A program made the position numbers and the translations under genes. Shown one piece after another: positions 54,894 through 63,557 of a stretch of 64,000 nt of DNA; positions within the stretch are counted from its first letter, which is position 1; each line of letters starts with the position of its first letter. The notes under the pieces were generated by a model. The model searched no databases. It worked only from the letters and a program-made list of their open reading frames with translations, and had not been told where the DNA came from. Origin of the DNA: Croceicoccus mobilis (GTDB taxonomy: Bacteria; Pseudomonadota; Alphaproteobacteria; Sphingomonadales; Sphingomonadaceae); the NCBI RefSeq assembly GCF_001661965.1, contig NZ_LYWZ01000022.1, forward strand, positions 248,001-312,000, in the 5' to 3' direction.

Positions 54894-57080
54894 ATGCCCA
54901 CGATGCCGCCACGCCAGCCCCTGTTCGTGCTGACCATTCTGGTCGGCAGCTTCCTGCTGTTCCTGGTGCAGCCGATGATCGCGCGCTTTGCCCTGCCCAT
55001 GGTGGGCGGTGCGCCGAATGTCTGGAACAGCGCGATGTTGGTGTTCCAGCTGCTTCTACTGGGCGGCTATCTCTATAGCCACGCGTTGTCGCGCCTTCCC
55101 GTGCGGCGGCAGGTTCCCGTCCATCTCGCCCTGCTGGCGCTGGCCGCGCTGACGCTTCCCATCGACCTGTTCGACCTGCCCGCCGCGGCATCGGGCTGGG
55201 AAGTGCTTTGGGTTCCGGCGCTGTTCGTCCTTTCCATCGGCCCGGTATTCTTCATGCTGGCGTCGCAGGCATCGCTGATGCAGCGCTGGTACGCAGCCTC
55301 TGGCGATGCGGGCGATCCCTATGTGCTGTATGGCGCGTCCAATCTGGGCAGCTTTGCCGGGCTGATCGCTTATCCGCTCCTGCTTGAACCGACCATGGCG
55401 CTGGGCGCGCAGAGCCTGTTGTGGAGCGCGGGCTTTGCGCTGCTGTTCGTGCTGGTGGTGCTGGCTGGATGGTCGCGCAGGCAGGCTGCGGCTAATGCGC
55501 CAGCCGCCGAAGAGGAGGATTTCAGCGAACGCGTGCCGCCAGCAGTAACGCGCCGGCTGATCGCATTATGGACGGTGCTGGCTGCGGTGCCATCAGGGCT
55601 GATGCTGTCGACGACGACGCTGCTCACCACCGACATCATGGCCGCGCCTTTGCTATGGGTGATCCCGCTTGGTCTCTATCTCCTAAGCTATACCGTCGCC
55701 TTCAGTGAGGATGGCACACTGGCGCGCCATCTCACCCGGATCGCGCCGATCACCTTGCTCTTCGTCGGCGGCTTTGCGCTCTCGCCCACGGGCGATGCCA
55801 GCTTTGGCATCGCGCTGGCCATGGTGGCGCTATTGTTCCTGATCGCGGTTTCGCTGCACCACCGCCTGTTCGAACTGCGGCCCGATCCGGCGCATCTCAC
55901 GCTGTTCTACCTGATGATCGCATTGGGCGGGGCGCTGGGCGGGGTCTTCGCCGCACTGATCGCACCTGTCATATTCGACTGGATCTACGAACACGCAATT
56001 TTGCTGGTCGTCGCGGCCTTTCTGCTGCCGATGGAGGAGATCCCCGTCATCGGCCAGTATCTGAAACGCGGCCTGCTGGGACGGACGATCTCTATCGTTC
56101 TGCTGATGCTGGGCGCTTTGCTGGCGTGGAGGCTGGCGCTGGCGTCGGGCGCTGCCATGAACACGCAGATCGCCGGGATGATGGGGCTGCTCGCCTGCCT
56201 TGGCATCGTGGTGATGGGCTCGCGCATGCTTTATGTCGCAGTACTGGCGATGATCATGATCGGCCATGTCGGCTATACCACGATCCGCTCCTCGCTCGAC
56301 GGAGAACGCGCGCGCAGCTATTTTGGCGCTTATTCCATTGCCGAAACGCAGGGCGGCAAGGTGCGCTATCTCACCCATGGCACCACCATGCATGGCCAGC
56401 AGTTCACCGACCCTGCCATGCGCGATGAACCGACCAGCTATTACGGACGCACATCGGGCGTGGGGATCGCCATAAGCCAGGCCGCGCCCGATGCGCGCAT
56501 CGGGGTGGTCGGCCTCGGCGTCGGCACATTGGCCTGCTATCGCCAGCCGGATCAGCACTGGAGCTTTTTCGAGATCGACCGGCAGGTGGCGGAATTCTCG
56601 GCGGAGGAGCGGTTCACCTTCCTGTCGGATTGCACGCCCGATGCACGCATCGTGATCGGCGATGCGCGGCTGCGGCTGGCCGAGGAGCCGGGAGGCACGT
56701 TCGACCTTCTCGCCATCGATGCGTTTTCATCGGATGCGATTCCGATCCACCTCCTCACGCAGGAGGCCTTTGCCGTCTATGGCGATGCGCTCAGTGAAAA
56801 TGGCCTGCTGCTGGTCCATGTCTCGAACCGCTATTTCGACCTTGCGCCCATGGTGTCCGCGCTGGCGCGGCAGGGCGGGTGGAAAGGCGCGATGCGCATG
56901 GATACCGAGGATCTTGCCCCCGGCACCGTCCCATCGCTGTGGATCGCGCTGACCCGCAGTGATGACAGCTACAACCGGCTGATCGCATCCAGCACCGTCG
57001 ACTGGGGCCGCCTTCCCCCGCCTGCGGACCGGGCGTGGAGCGACGACAATGCCTCTATCCTGCCGCTGATCCGCTGGTGA
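54894..57080 (+). CDS. MFS/spermidine synthase-like fusion membrane protein
   Basis: A 728-residue protein with about a dozen transmembrane segments in residues 8 to about 465. A soluble C-terminal domain follows, of the spermidine-synthase Rossmann type, with IGVVGLGVGTLACY, ARIVIGDARLRLAEE and DLLAIDAFSSDAIPIHLLT. The family is annotated as fused MFS/spermidine synthase; the acceptor and donor are unproven and speD is absent from the window. The C-terminal domain lacks obvious extra signals. Start ATG 54894, alternative 54903. The end overlaps the convergent MscS gene by 26 bases. Confidence 0.88.
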   Translation: MPTMPPRQPLFVLTILVGSFLLFLVQPMIARFALPMVGGAPNVWNSAMLVFQLLLLGGYLYSHALSRLPVRRQVPVHLALLALAALTLPIDLFDLPAAASGWEVLWVPALFVLSIGPVFFMLASQASLMQRWYAASGDAGDPYVLYGASNLGSFAGLIAYPLLLEPTMALGAQSLLWSAGFALLFVLVVLAGWSRRQAAANAPAAEEEDFSERVPPAVTRRLIALWTVLAAVPSGLMLSTTTLLTTDIMAAPLLWVIPLGLYLLSYTVAFSEDGTLARHLTRIAPITLLFVGGFALSPTGDASFGIALAMVALLFLIAVSLHHRLFELRPDPAHLTLFYLMIALGGALGGVFAALIAPVIFDWIYEHAILLVVAAFLLPMEEIPVIGQYLKRGLLGRTISIVLLMLGALLAWRLALASGAAMNTQIAGMMGLLACLGIVVMGSRMLYVAVLAMIMIGHVGYTTIRSSLDGERARSYFGAYSIAETQGGKVRYLTHGTTMHGQQFTDPAMRDEPTSYYGRTSGVGIAISQAAPDARIGVVGLGVGTLACYRQPDQHWSFFEIDRQVAEFSAEERFTFLSDCTPDARIVIGDARLRLAEEPGGTFDLLAIDAFSSDAIPIHLLTQEAFAVYGDALSENGLLLVHVSNRYFDLAPMVSALARQGGWKGAMRMDTEDLAPGTVPSLWIALTRSDDSYNRLIASSTVDWGRLPPPADRAWSDDNASILPLIRW

Positions 57081-58281
57081 CCGGCTGGCCCACCGCCCGC
57101 ATGTCGAGCCCGCTGGGCTGCTGATAGAGGGCGAGGCCGAATTCGGGCAGGATCGCGATCAGATGGTCGAAGATATCGGCCTGGATCCGCTCATACTCGT
57201 TCCAGTCGGTCGTATCGGTGAAGCAGTAGATTTCGAGCGGCAGGCCTTCAGGCTCCGGCTCCAGCTGGCGGACCAGCATGGTCATGTCTTCGCGCACATG
57301 CGGATGCGCCTTCAGATAGGCGGCGACATAGGCGCGGAAGGTGCCGATATTGGTCAGGCGGCGCGCATTGACCGGGTTCTCGCCGGGGCTCTTCTCATTC
57401 CATTCGGCCAGTTCGGCACGCTTGGCATCGAGGTAATCGCCCAGCAGGCGGAAGCGGCGGACCTTTTCGTCCTCCGCGTCCGACAGGAAGCCGATGGCGC
57501 TCTGGTCGATATGGATGGCGCGCTTGATCCGGCGGCCGCCCGCCTCCTTCATCCCGCGCCAGTTGCGATAGCTTTCGGTGATGAGCTTGTAGGTCGGGAT
57601 GGTGGTGATCGTCTTGTCGAAGTTCTGCACCTTCACTGTGTGCAGCGCGATGTCGATGACATCGCCATCCGCGCTCATCGAAGGCATCTCGATCCAGTCG
57701 CCCACGCGCAGCATGTCGTTCGACGACAATTGCACCGATGCCACCAGCGACAGGATCGTGTCCTTGAACACCAACAGCAGCACGGCCGCCATCGCGCCGA
57801 GGCCCGATAGCAGCAAGAGCGGCGATCGCTCCATCAAGGTCGCGATCGCAAGTATGGCCGCGCCGCAATAGATGACGATCTTCAGGACCTGAACGTAGCC
57901 CTTGATCGGCCGGTTCTTCGCCTCGGGCCGGCGGGCGTAAACCTCGTTCACATAATTCAGCGCCCCGCTAATGGCGAAGGCGATGAACACCACGATCAGC
58001 GCATCGCACACGTTCTGCACGACCAGCACGACCTTTGGCGGCAGGTTGGGCACCAGATTGATGCCATTGCCGACGATCATCGCGGGCACGACATTGGCAA
58101 GCCGCGCCGCCGCCTTGTCCGCGGTCAGGCTGCGCGTGTCGAGGAACGGCGCGGCGAGCCGCAGCAGCACATGCTTGATGAGGAAATTGACGATGGCCGC
58201 GACCAGCGCCAGCGCGATCAGCCCGATGGCCGACTGCGCCCACAGGGGCTGCTCGAAGAAGAGGGTCTGCAGTTCGTTCAT
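57055..58281 (-). CDS. YbdG-like mechanosensitive channel
   Basis: A 408-residue inner-membrane channel with several N-terminal transmembrane segments, the pore-lining helix region (LLLLSGLGAMAAVLLLVFKDTILSLVASV) near 155-185, the MscS beta domain (GDWIEM, VDI-ALHTVKVQNFD) and a C-terminal domain ending near WNEYERIQADIFDHLIAILPEFGL. That is the YbdG type, a small-conductance channel of the MscS family. Start ATG 58281. It converges on the MFS fusion gene and follows the mccA gene by about 50 bases on the same strand, so it may be read with it. Confidence 0.9.
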   Translation of the reverse strand: MNELQTLFFEQPLWAQSAIGLIALALVAAIVNFLIKHVLLRLAAPFLDTRSLTADKAAARLANVVPAMIVGNGINLVPNLPPKVVLVVQNVCDALIVVFIAFAISGALNYVNEVYARRPEAKNRPIKGYVQVLKIVIYCGAAILAIATLMERSPLLLLSGLGAMAAVLLLVFKDTILSLVASVQLSSNDMLRVGDWIEMPSMSADGDVIDIALHTVKVQNFDKTITTIPTYKLITESYRNWRGMKEAGGRRIKRAIHIDQSAIGFLSDAEDEKVRRFRLLGDYLDAKRAELAEWNEKSPGENPVNARRLTNIGTFRAYVAAYLKAHPHVREDMTMLVRQLEPEPEGLPLEIYCFTDTTDWNEYERIQADIFDHLIAILPEFGLALYQQPSGLDMRAVGQPVTSGSAAG

Positions 58282-58331
58282 GACGGCGGGCGGATGCCGC
58301 AAATGTCAGGCTGGTTCAACCCATGGGCGGG

Positions 58332-60224
58332 TTACTCGCCCTCGTCAGCCTCGATCCGGGCGAGCATGGCCTCCACCTCGACCTGCCCGCCGGCGCTGGC
58401 AGCCAGATCGCGCACCGTGCCCGCGAAGGGCGCGGTCAGCGCGTGCTCCATCTTCATGGCTTCGAGGACCATCAGGCGCTGGCCTTCGGTGACGGTGTCG
58501 CCTTCGGACACGTCCAACGCGATGACTTTGCCCGGCATGGGGGCGAGGATTGCGCCGTCGGCGGCGGAAACGGCACCTGCTCCATGAGGCGGTGCGAGCG
58601 AGAAAACATAGCTTTGGCCGCGTTGAGTGACGATGACTGAGTCGCCATCGAGGTCGCTAGCCAATTTTTGCGCCGGTGCATTAAGGGAAACGGAAAATTT
58701 TTCCCCGCCAGCGTAAATCACATGCCGTGGTCGCGCGGCTGAATTCAGTCTGAAACCGTAAAGGCCCTCTTCAAATCGCCGATCACTCCATCCATACCTA
58801 TCGAGGGTCTCCTCCTTGATCCGCCAACCTGCGGCATCAAGGACTCGCTGTGAGGGAGCCGGAATCGAAGTCAGATGCTCGTCACTCCGACCGATCAGGC
58901 CTGTATCGAGTTCGGCATTCTTGAATTCCGGCAGATCCACGCAGGCATAGAGGAAAGCCTTGTTGGTTGTGATGGGCATTATGAAACTGTTGTCCAGCCA
59001 CCTCAAAAGATCGTCGATGGCGCAGTCTCGATCCTTAGAATGACAAATTACCTTCGCGATCATCGGATCGTAAAACGGCGAGACGTTATCACCTTCCTCA
59101 ACAGCAGATTCCAATCGGGCGCGATAATCAAAAACCAGCGTTTCCACGCGCCCCGGACTGGGAAGGAAACCTTTCGCTGGGTCCTCCGCATATAGCCGCG
59201 CCTCGATCGCATGGCCGTTGATCGACAATTCGTCCTGTTTCAGCGGAACCGCCTCACCGCTCGCCACGCGCAGCTGCCATTCGACGAGATCGACGCCGGT
59301 GATCTCTTCGGTCACCGGGTGTTCGACCTGCAGGCGGGTGTTCATCTCCATGAAGAAAATGCGGTCGGCGCGCAGGCCTTCGGACGCATCGGCGATGAAT
59401 TCGATGGTGCCCGCGCCTTCATAATCCACCGCCTTGGCCGCGCGGACGGCGGCGGCGCAGATCGCTTCGCGCGTGTCCGGGTCCATGCCGGGCGCGGGGG
59501 CTTCCTCGATCACCTTCTGGTGGCGGCGCTGCAATGAGCAATCGCGCTCGAAAAGATGGACGACATTGCCGTGGCTATCGCCAAACACCTGCACCTCGAT
59601 ATGGCGGGGCGAGGTGATCCATTTTTCGAGCAGCACGTCGTCGTTGGAAAAGCTCGCCTTCGCCTCGCGGCGGCAGCTTTCCAGCGCGGCAGCGAAATCG
59701 GATGCAGCATCGACCTTGCGCATCCCCTTGCCGCCGCCGCCCGCGACCGCCTTGATCAGTACCGGATAGCCGATCTTATCAGCCTCTGCGGAAAGCCGTT
59801 CGACCGACTGGTCCTCGCCCTCGTAACCGGGCGTCACCGGCACGCCCGCTTCCCGCATCAGCTTTTTCGCAGCATCCTTCAGCCCCATCGCCTCGATGCT
59901 GGACGGTTTCGGCCCGACCCAGATCAGCCCGGCATCTATCACCGCCTGCGCAAAGCCTGCGTTTTCCGACAGGAAGCCATAGCCGGGATGGATCGCCTCC
60001 GCCCCGGTCGCACTGGCCGCCGCGATGATCTTGTCGCCCACCAGATAGCTTTCGGCGGCGGGCGACGGGCCGATATGCACCGCCTCGTCCGCTTGCCGCA
60101 CATGCAGCGCCTTCGCATCGGCGTCCGAATAGACGGCGACGGTCGCAATGCCCATGGCGCGGGCGGTGCGGATGATGCGGCAGGCAATCTCGCCCCGATT
60201 GGCGATAAGGAGTTTCTTGATCAC
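58332..60224 (-). CDS. mccA: 3-Methylcrotonyl-CoA carboxylase alpha (biotin) subunit
   Basis: A 630-residue biotin-dependent carboxylase subunit: ATP-grasp biotin carboxylase at about 1-445 (KKLLIANRGEIACRI, AVAGGGGKGMRKV, EMNTRLQVEHPVTE), a BT-like linker, then a biotinyl domain with EAMKMEH, biotinylated K591. It carboxylates biotin for the MccB partner in leucine breakdown. The alternative acyl-CoA carboxylase is less likely because mccB and isovaleryl-CoA dehydrogenase are in the same operon. Start GTG 60224 overlaps the previous stop. About residues 355-535 are encoded by DNA of lower GC than the rest. Confidence 0.92.
   Translation of the reverse strand: MIKKLLIANRGEIACRIIRTARAMGIATVAVYSDADAKALHVRQADEAVHIGPSPAAESYLVGDKIIAAASATGAEAIHPGYGFLSENAGFAQAVIDAGLIWVGPKPSSIEAMGLKDAAKKLMREAGVPVTPGYEGEDQSVERLSAEADKIGYPVLIKAVAGGGGKGMRKVDAASDFAAALESCRREAKASFSNDDVLLEKWITSPRHIEVQVFGDSHGNVVHLFERDCSLQRRHQKVIEEAPAPGMDPDTREAICAAAVRAAKAVDYEGAGTIEFIADASEGLRADRIFFMEMNTRLQVEHPVTEEITGVDLVEWQLRVASGEAVPLKQDELSINGHAIEARLYAEDPAKGFLPSPGRVETLVFDYRARLESAVEEGDNVSPFYDPMIAKVICHSKDRDCAIDDLLRWLDNSFIMPITTNKAFLYACVDLPEFKNAELDTGLIGRSDEHLTSIPAPSQRVLDAAGWRIKEETLDRYGWSDRRFEEGLYGFRLNSAARPRHVIYAGGEKFSVSLNAPAQKLASDLDGDSVIVTQRGQSYVFSLAPPHGAGAVSAADGAILAPMPGKVIALDVSEGDTVTEGQRLMVLEAMKMEHALTAPFAGTVRDLAASAGGQVEVEAMLARIEADEGE
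58621..59160. other. Low-GC mosaic patch inside mccA
   Basis: Counting bases line by line gives about 286 of 540 G+C (53%) here, against about 62-63% in lines just outside (58561-58620 and 59161-59280). Codons with A or T in the third position cluster in the same stretch. The frame stays open, so the patch may be a recombinant segment from a lower-GC relative. Confidence 0.6.
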
Positions 60225-60709
60225 TCGGGGTTCTCCGGCGCGCCCAGATCGGCGCAGCTTTCCAGCGGCTCGACGGTGTAGGTCATGTTGGTCACGCGCC
60301 ACGTGCCCTCGGTGCGCGAGAGCGAGAGGGAATCGATGCCGCAATGCGTCTTTTCGCCATTCATCCAGAACGCGTAAGGTGCCCAGACATGCGCCATGTC
60401 GCCATGCTGCAGCACGGTGGGAATGCCCATGCGCTCTTGCAGTTTCGCGCCCGATGCCTCGGTCTTGTCGGTCAGGATGGTGTTGGGGCGGATGATCAGC
60501 TTCGGGTTTTCGGGATCCATCTCGTTATGGATGAAGATCACGCCTTCGGGCGCGACGAATTCCGCAAGCTCCTCGCCGGTCGCGCCCAGCCGGTCAAACA
60601 AGGCGTTGACCGTGGCGAGGATCGCGGTGCGGTCATCGCCTTCGGTCGGCGGAGGCACGGCGGCGGCGCTGGAGGCAAGGGCAGCGGAAAGAGTGAAGGT
60701 CAGCATCAT
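60221..60709 (-). CDS. Exported NTF2-like (DUF4440-type) protein
   Basis: A 162-residue protein with a hydrophobic signal (cleavage near AAAV at about 17) and a single NTF2/SnoaL-like domain: ILATVNALFDRLGA, FVAPEGVIFIHNE, GDMAHVWAPYAFW and a final beta strand SLSLSRTEGTWRVTNMTY. Such domains bind small molecules or act as enzymes. It lies between mccB and mccA with about five bases to the mccB stop and a four-base overlap with mccA, so it is part of the leucine operon. Start ATG 60709 is preferred; GTG 60718 overlapping the mccB stop is possible. Confidence 0.82.
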   Translation of the reverse strand: MMLTFTLSAALASSAAAVPPPTEGDDRTAILATVNALFDRLGATGEELAEFVAPEGVIFIHNEMDPENPKLIIRPNTILTDKTEASGAKLQERMGIPTVLQHGDMAHVWAPYAFWMNGEKTHCGIDSLSLSRTEGTWRVTNMTYTVEPLESCADLGAPENPE

Positions 60710-60714
60710 GGGGA

Positions 60715-62322
60715 TCACATCCTGAACACGCCGAAACGCGGCCGGTCCGCGATCGGGGCTTCGAGCGTAGCGGAAAGGGCAAGGCCGAGCACATCGCGCG
60801 TTTGCACCGGGTCAATCACGCCATCGTCCCACAGCCGCGCGGTCGCGTGATAGGGATTGCCCTCATCCTCGTATTTCTGGCGGATCGGGGCCTTGAAGGC
60901 TTCGGCCTCCTCCTCGCTCCAGCTATCGGCATCGCGGTGCACGGTGGCGAGCACGCTGGCCGCCTGTTCGCCGCCCATCACCGAAATGCGCGCATTGGGC
61001 CATGTGAACATAAAGCGCGGGGAATAGGCCCGACCGCACATGCCGTAATTGCCCGCACCAAAACTGCCGCCGATGACGACCGTGATCTTGGGCACGGTGG
61101 CGGTGGCGACAGCGGTGACGAGCTTTGCGCCATGCTTGGCGATGCCCTCGGCTTCATACTTGCCGCCGACCATGAAGCCCGACACGTTTTGCAGGAACAG
61201 CAGCGGGATGCGGCGCTGGCAGGCAAGCTCGATGAAATGCGCGCCCTTCTGCGCGCTTTCGGAAAAGATCACGCCATTGTTCGCCAGGATCGCGACCGGC
61301 ATGCCCCAGATATGCGCGAAGCCGCAGACCAGCGTATTGCCATAGAGCGGCTTGAACTCGTGAAACTCGCTGCCGTCGACCAGCCGCGCGATGACTTCAT
61401 GCACGTCATAGGGTGCGCGCACGTCCTCGGGAATGATGGAATAGAGGTCTTCGGCATCGAACTTTGGCGGGCGCGGATCGCGGGTGGCAATATTGGCGGC
61501 CTCGCCGGTGTTTGCGCCGAGATGACTGACGATGTCGCGCACGATGGTCAGCGCGTGCTCGTCATTCTCGGCCAGATGATCGACCACGCCCGATTTGCGC
61601 GCATGGAGGTCGCCGCCGCCCAGATCCTCGTCGCTGATGACTTCGCCCGTCGCGGCCTTTACCAGCGGCGGTCCGGCAAGGAAGATGGTGCCCTGTTCAC
61701 GCACGATCACGGTCTCGTCGCTCATTGCCGGGACATAGGCGCCGCCTGCGGTGCAGCTGCCCATGACGCAGGCGATCTGCGGGATGCCTTCAGCGCTCAT
61801 CTGCGCCTGGTTGAAGAAGATGCGCCCGAAATGGTCGCGGTCAGGGAAGACATCGGCCTGATAGGGCAGGTTCGCGCCGCCGCTGTCGACCAGATAGATG
61901 CACGGCAGCCGGTTCTCACGGGCGATTTCCTGCGCGCGCAGATGTTTCTTCACCGTCATCGGGAAATAGCTGCCGCCTTTTACCGTCGCGTCATTGGCCG
62001 CGATCATGACCTGCCGCCCGGACACGCGCCCGATCCCGGCGATAATCCCTGCGCCCGGCACATCGGTGCCATACATGCCGTTCGCCGCCAGTTGCCCGAT
62101 CTCCAGAAAGGGCGAGCCGGGATCGAGCAGGCGCTCCACCCGCTCGCGCGGTAGCAGCTTGCCGCGCGCGACATGGCGTTCGCGGTGGCGTTCCGCGCCG
62201 CCCAGCGCAGCCTGCGCCACATGATCGCGCAATTGCTGCGCCAGATCGCGGTTATGCTGCGCGCGGGCCTTCGCCTCCGGGCTTTCGCGATCGAGTTTCG
62301 ATGTGAGTACGGGCGCGCTCAT
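60715..62322 (-). CDS. mccB: 3-Methylcrotonyl-CoA carboxylase beta (carboxyltransferase) subunit
   Basis: The 535-residue length is exactly typical of Mcc[24 protein letters not shown] near 53-75, [24 protein letters not shown] and [16 protein letters not shown] carry the two crotonase-like halves and the oxyanion holes. It transfers the carboxyl from biotin to 3-methylcrotonyl-CoA, making 3-methylglutaconyl-CoA. ATG 62322 has AGGAGG seven bases upstream and overlaps the small membrane protein stop. Confidence 0.95.
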   Translation of the reverse strand: MSAPVLTSKLDRESPEAKARAQHNRDLAQQLRDHVAQAALGGAERHRERHVARGKLLPRERVERLLDPGSPFLEIGQLAANGMYGTDVPGAGIIAGIGRVSGRQVMIAANDATVKGGSYFPMTVKKHLRAQEIARENRLPCIYLVDSGGANLPYQADVFPDRDHFGRIFFNQAQMSAEGIPQIACVMGSCTAGGAYVPAMSDETVIVREQGTIFLAGPPLVKAATGEVISDEDLGGGDLHARKSGVVDHLAENDEHALTIVRDIVSHLGANTGEAANIATRDPRPPKFDAEDLYSIIPEDVRAPYDVHEVIARLVDGSEFHEFKPLYGNTLVCGFAHIWGMPVAILANNGVIFSESAQKGAHFIELACQRRIPLLFLQNVSGFMVGGKYEAEGIAKHGAKLVTAVATATVPKITVVIGGSFGAGNYGMCGRAYSPRFMFTWPNARISVMGGEQAASVLATVHRDADSWSEEEAEAFKAPIRQKYEDEGNPYHATARLWDDGVIDPVQTRDVLGLALSATLEAPIADRPRFGVFRM

Positions 62323-62600
62323 GCTTGCGCCTCCTTTCGTTTTGCACGGGTTCGCCCGGCGATCAGGTGGCGATAGACGCCCACCGCGTTGATGCACAGA
62401 AGGCCGATGTTCTGCCAACCGATGCCCTGCCCCTCATCATTGAGGAACCCCCAGGCGATCAGCGCAATCGAGCTGGTGACGAAGATCACGAAAGCCCAGC
62501 CGGTAATCCGCTCACCCAGATTGAGCGAAACGAGAAAGGCCGCCAGCAAGGCCGCACCCGCGCCGTAATATTGCAGGATCATGAGGGTGGTTTCGCTCAC
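62319..62600 (-). CDS. Small membrane protein of unknown function
   Basis: A 93-residue protein with three hydrophobic segments (about 8-28, 35-53 and 60-80) and a basic, Lys/Arg-rich end. It overlaps the epimerase stop at one end and mccB at the other by four bases each, so it is translated within the leucine operon. I do not recognise the family; similar small membrane proteins occur in many alphaproteobacteria. Confidence 0.72.
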   Translation of the reverse strand: MSETTLMILQYYGAGAALLAAFLVSLNLGERITGWAFVIFVTSSIALIAWGFLNDEGQGIGWQNIGLLCINAVGVYRHLIAGRTRAKRKEAQA

Positions 62601-63550
62601 GCAATTTCCTTTGGCGGGATGTAATCGGGGTCATGCGCGAAGGGCATGTCGGTGCCATCACGCAGGGCGGCCAGCACCGCTGCGAAATCGGACTTGCAGC
62701 GAAAGCCCAGCAGACGCTCGGCTTTCGAGGGATCATAGACCCGGTCAATACGGTCCGGTAGCGCCCAGCCGCGAGCGGCATATAGCGACAGCGCATCGGC
62801 AAAGCGGCGCGCGATCACGGCGCGGGCATCGCGGGCCAGTTTTGCTGCATCCTCCCGCGCAAATGGCGGCGGGGCAGAGAGGACAAACGCTTCGCAGCCC
62901 AGCCCGCCGATATTGTTCAGCGCAGCGACATGGGCCTCTGCCGCATCTTCCACCGTGAGGCGGCGATTGAGCATTTCGTTCGCCTTCAAATTCTCCCCCG
63001 GCGGATCGCCCAGCGTATCGTCGTCCTCGGGAAAGAAGCGCCCGGTGCGCAGCATCGCGATATCCATGCCGGTCTGCGCCGCATGAATACGGCACAGGTT
63101 CTCCGCTGCCAGCTTGGTCACGCCATAGATGTTGCGCGGGGGACCGGCAGCGAAATCCTCGTCCATCCAATAAGCAAGCTCATCCGATCCGTCGCGAACT
63201 TGCTGTGATACCATCAGCGACGTGGTCGAGGTGAAGATGAAACGGTCATGCCCCGCTGCCGTCGCGGCCTCCAGCAGGTTGAGCGTGCCGGTCATATTGA
63301 CGTCGATGAAAACCTGCGCCGGATAGCGCGCGATATCGGGTTTGTGCAGCGCGCCCGAATGGATGATCGCCTCGATCGCGTGATCGCCAACTGCTGCGTC
63401 GACCAGCGCCTTGTCAGCGACCGAACCCAAGATCTGCGTATCCGCACCCTGCGCGATGTCGAGGCCCATCACCTCATGCCCCTCTGCGCGCAGTCGCGGG
63501 GCCAGAAAACGGCCCAGCCAGCCCGACGATCCGGTCAGCAGGATGCGCAT
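62597..63550 (-). CDS. NAD-dependent epimerase/dehydratase (extended SDR)
   Basis: A 317-residue short-chain dehydrogenase of extended type: TGSSGWLGRFLAPRL near 6-20 is the dinucleotide motif, and YGVTK holds the catalytic Tyr and Lys. Family members act on sugar nucleotides or other hydroxyl substrates; here the substrate is unknown. It is placed between the isovaleryl-CoA dehydrogenase gene (seven bases upstream) and the small membrane protein gene, a location not required for leucine breakdown. Confidence 0.85.
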   Translation of the reverse strand: MRILLTGSSGWLGRFLAPRLRAEGHEVMGLDIAQGADTQILGSVADKALVDAAVGDHAIEAIIHSGALHKPDIARYPAQVFIDVNMTGTLNLLEAATAAGHDRFIFTSTTSLMVSQQVRDGSDELAYWMDEDFAAGPPRNIYGVTKLAAENLCRIHAAQTGMDIAMLRTGRFFPEDDDTLGDPPGENLKANEMLNRRLTVEDAAEAHVAALNNIGGLGCEAFVLSAPPPFAREDAAKLARDARAVIARRFADALSLYAARGWALPDRIDRVYDPSKAERLLGFRCKSDFAAVLAALRDGTDMPFAHDPDYIPPKEIA

Positions 63551-63557
63551 GGCCGCC

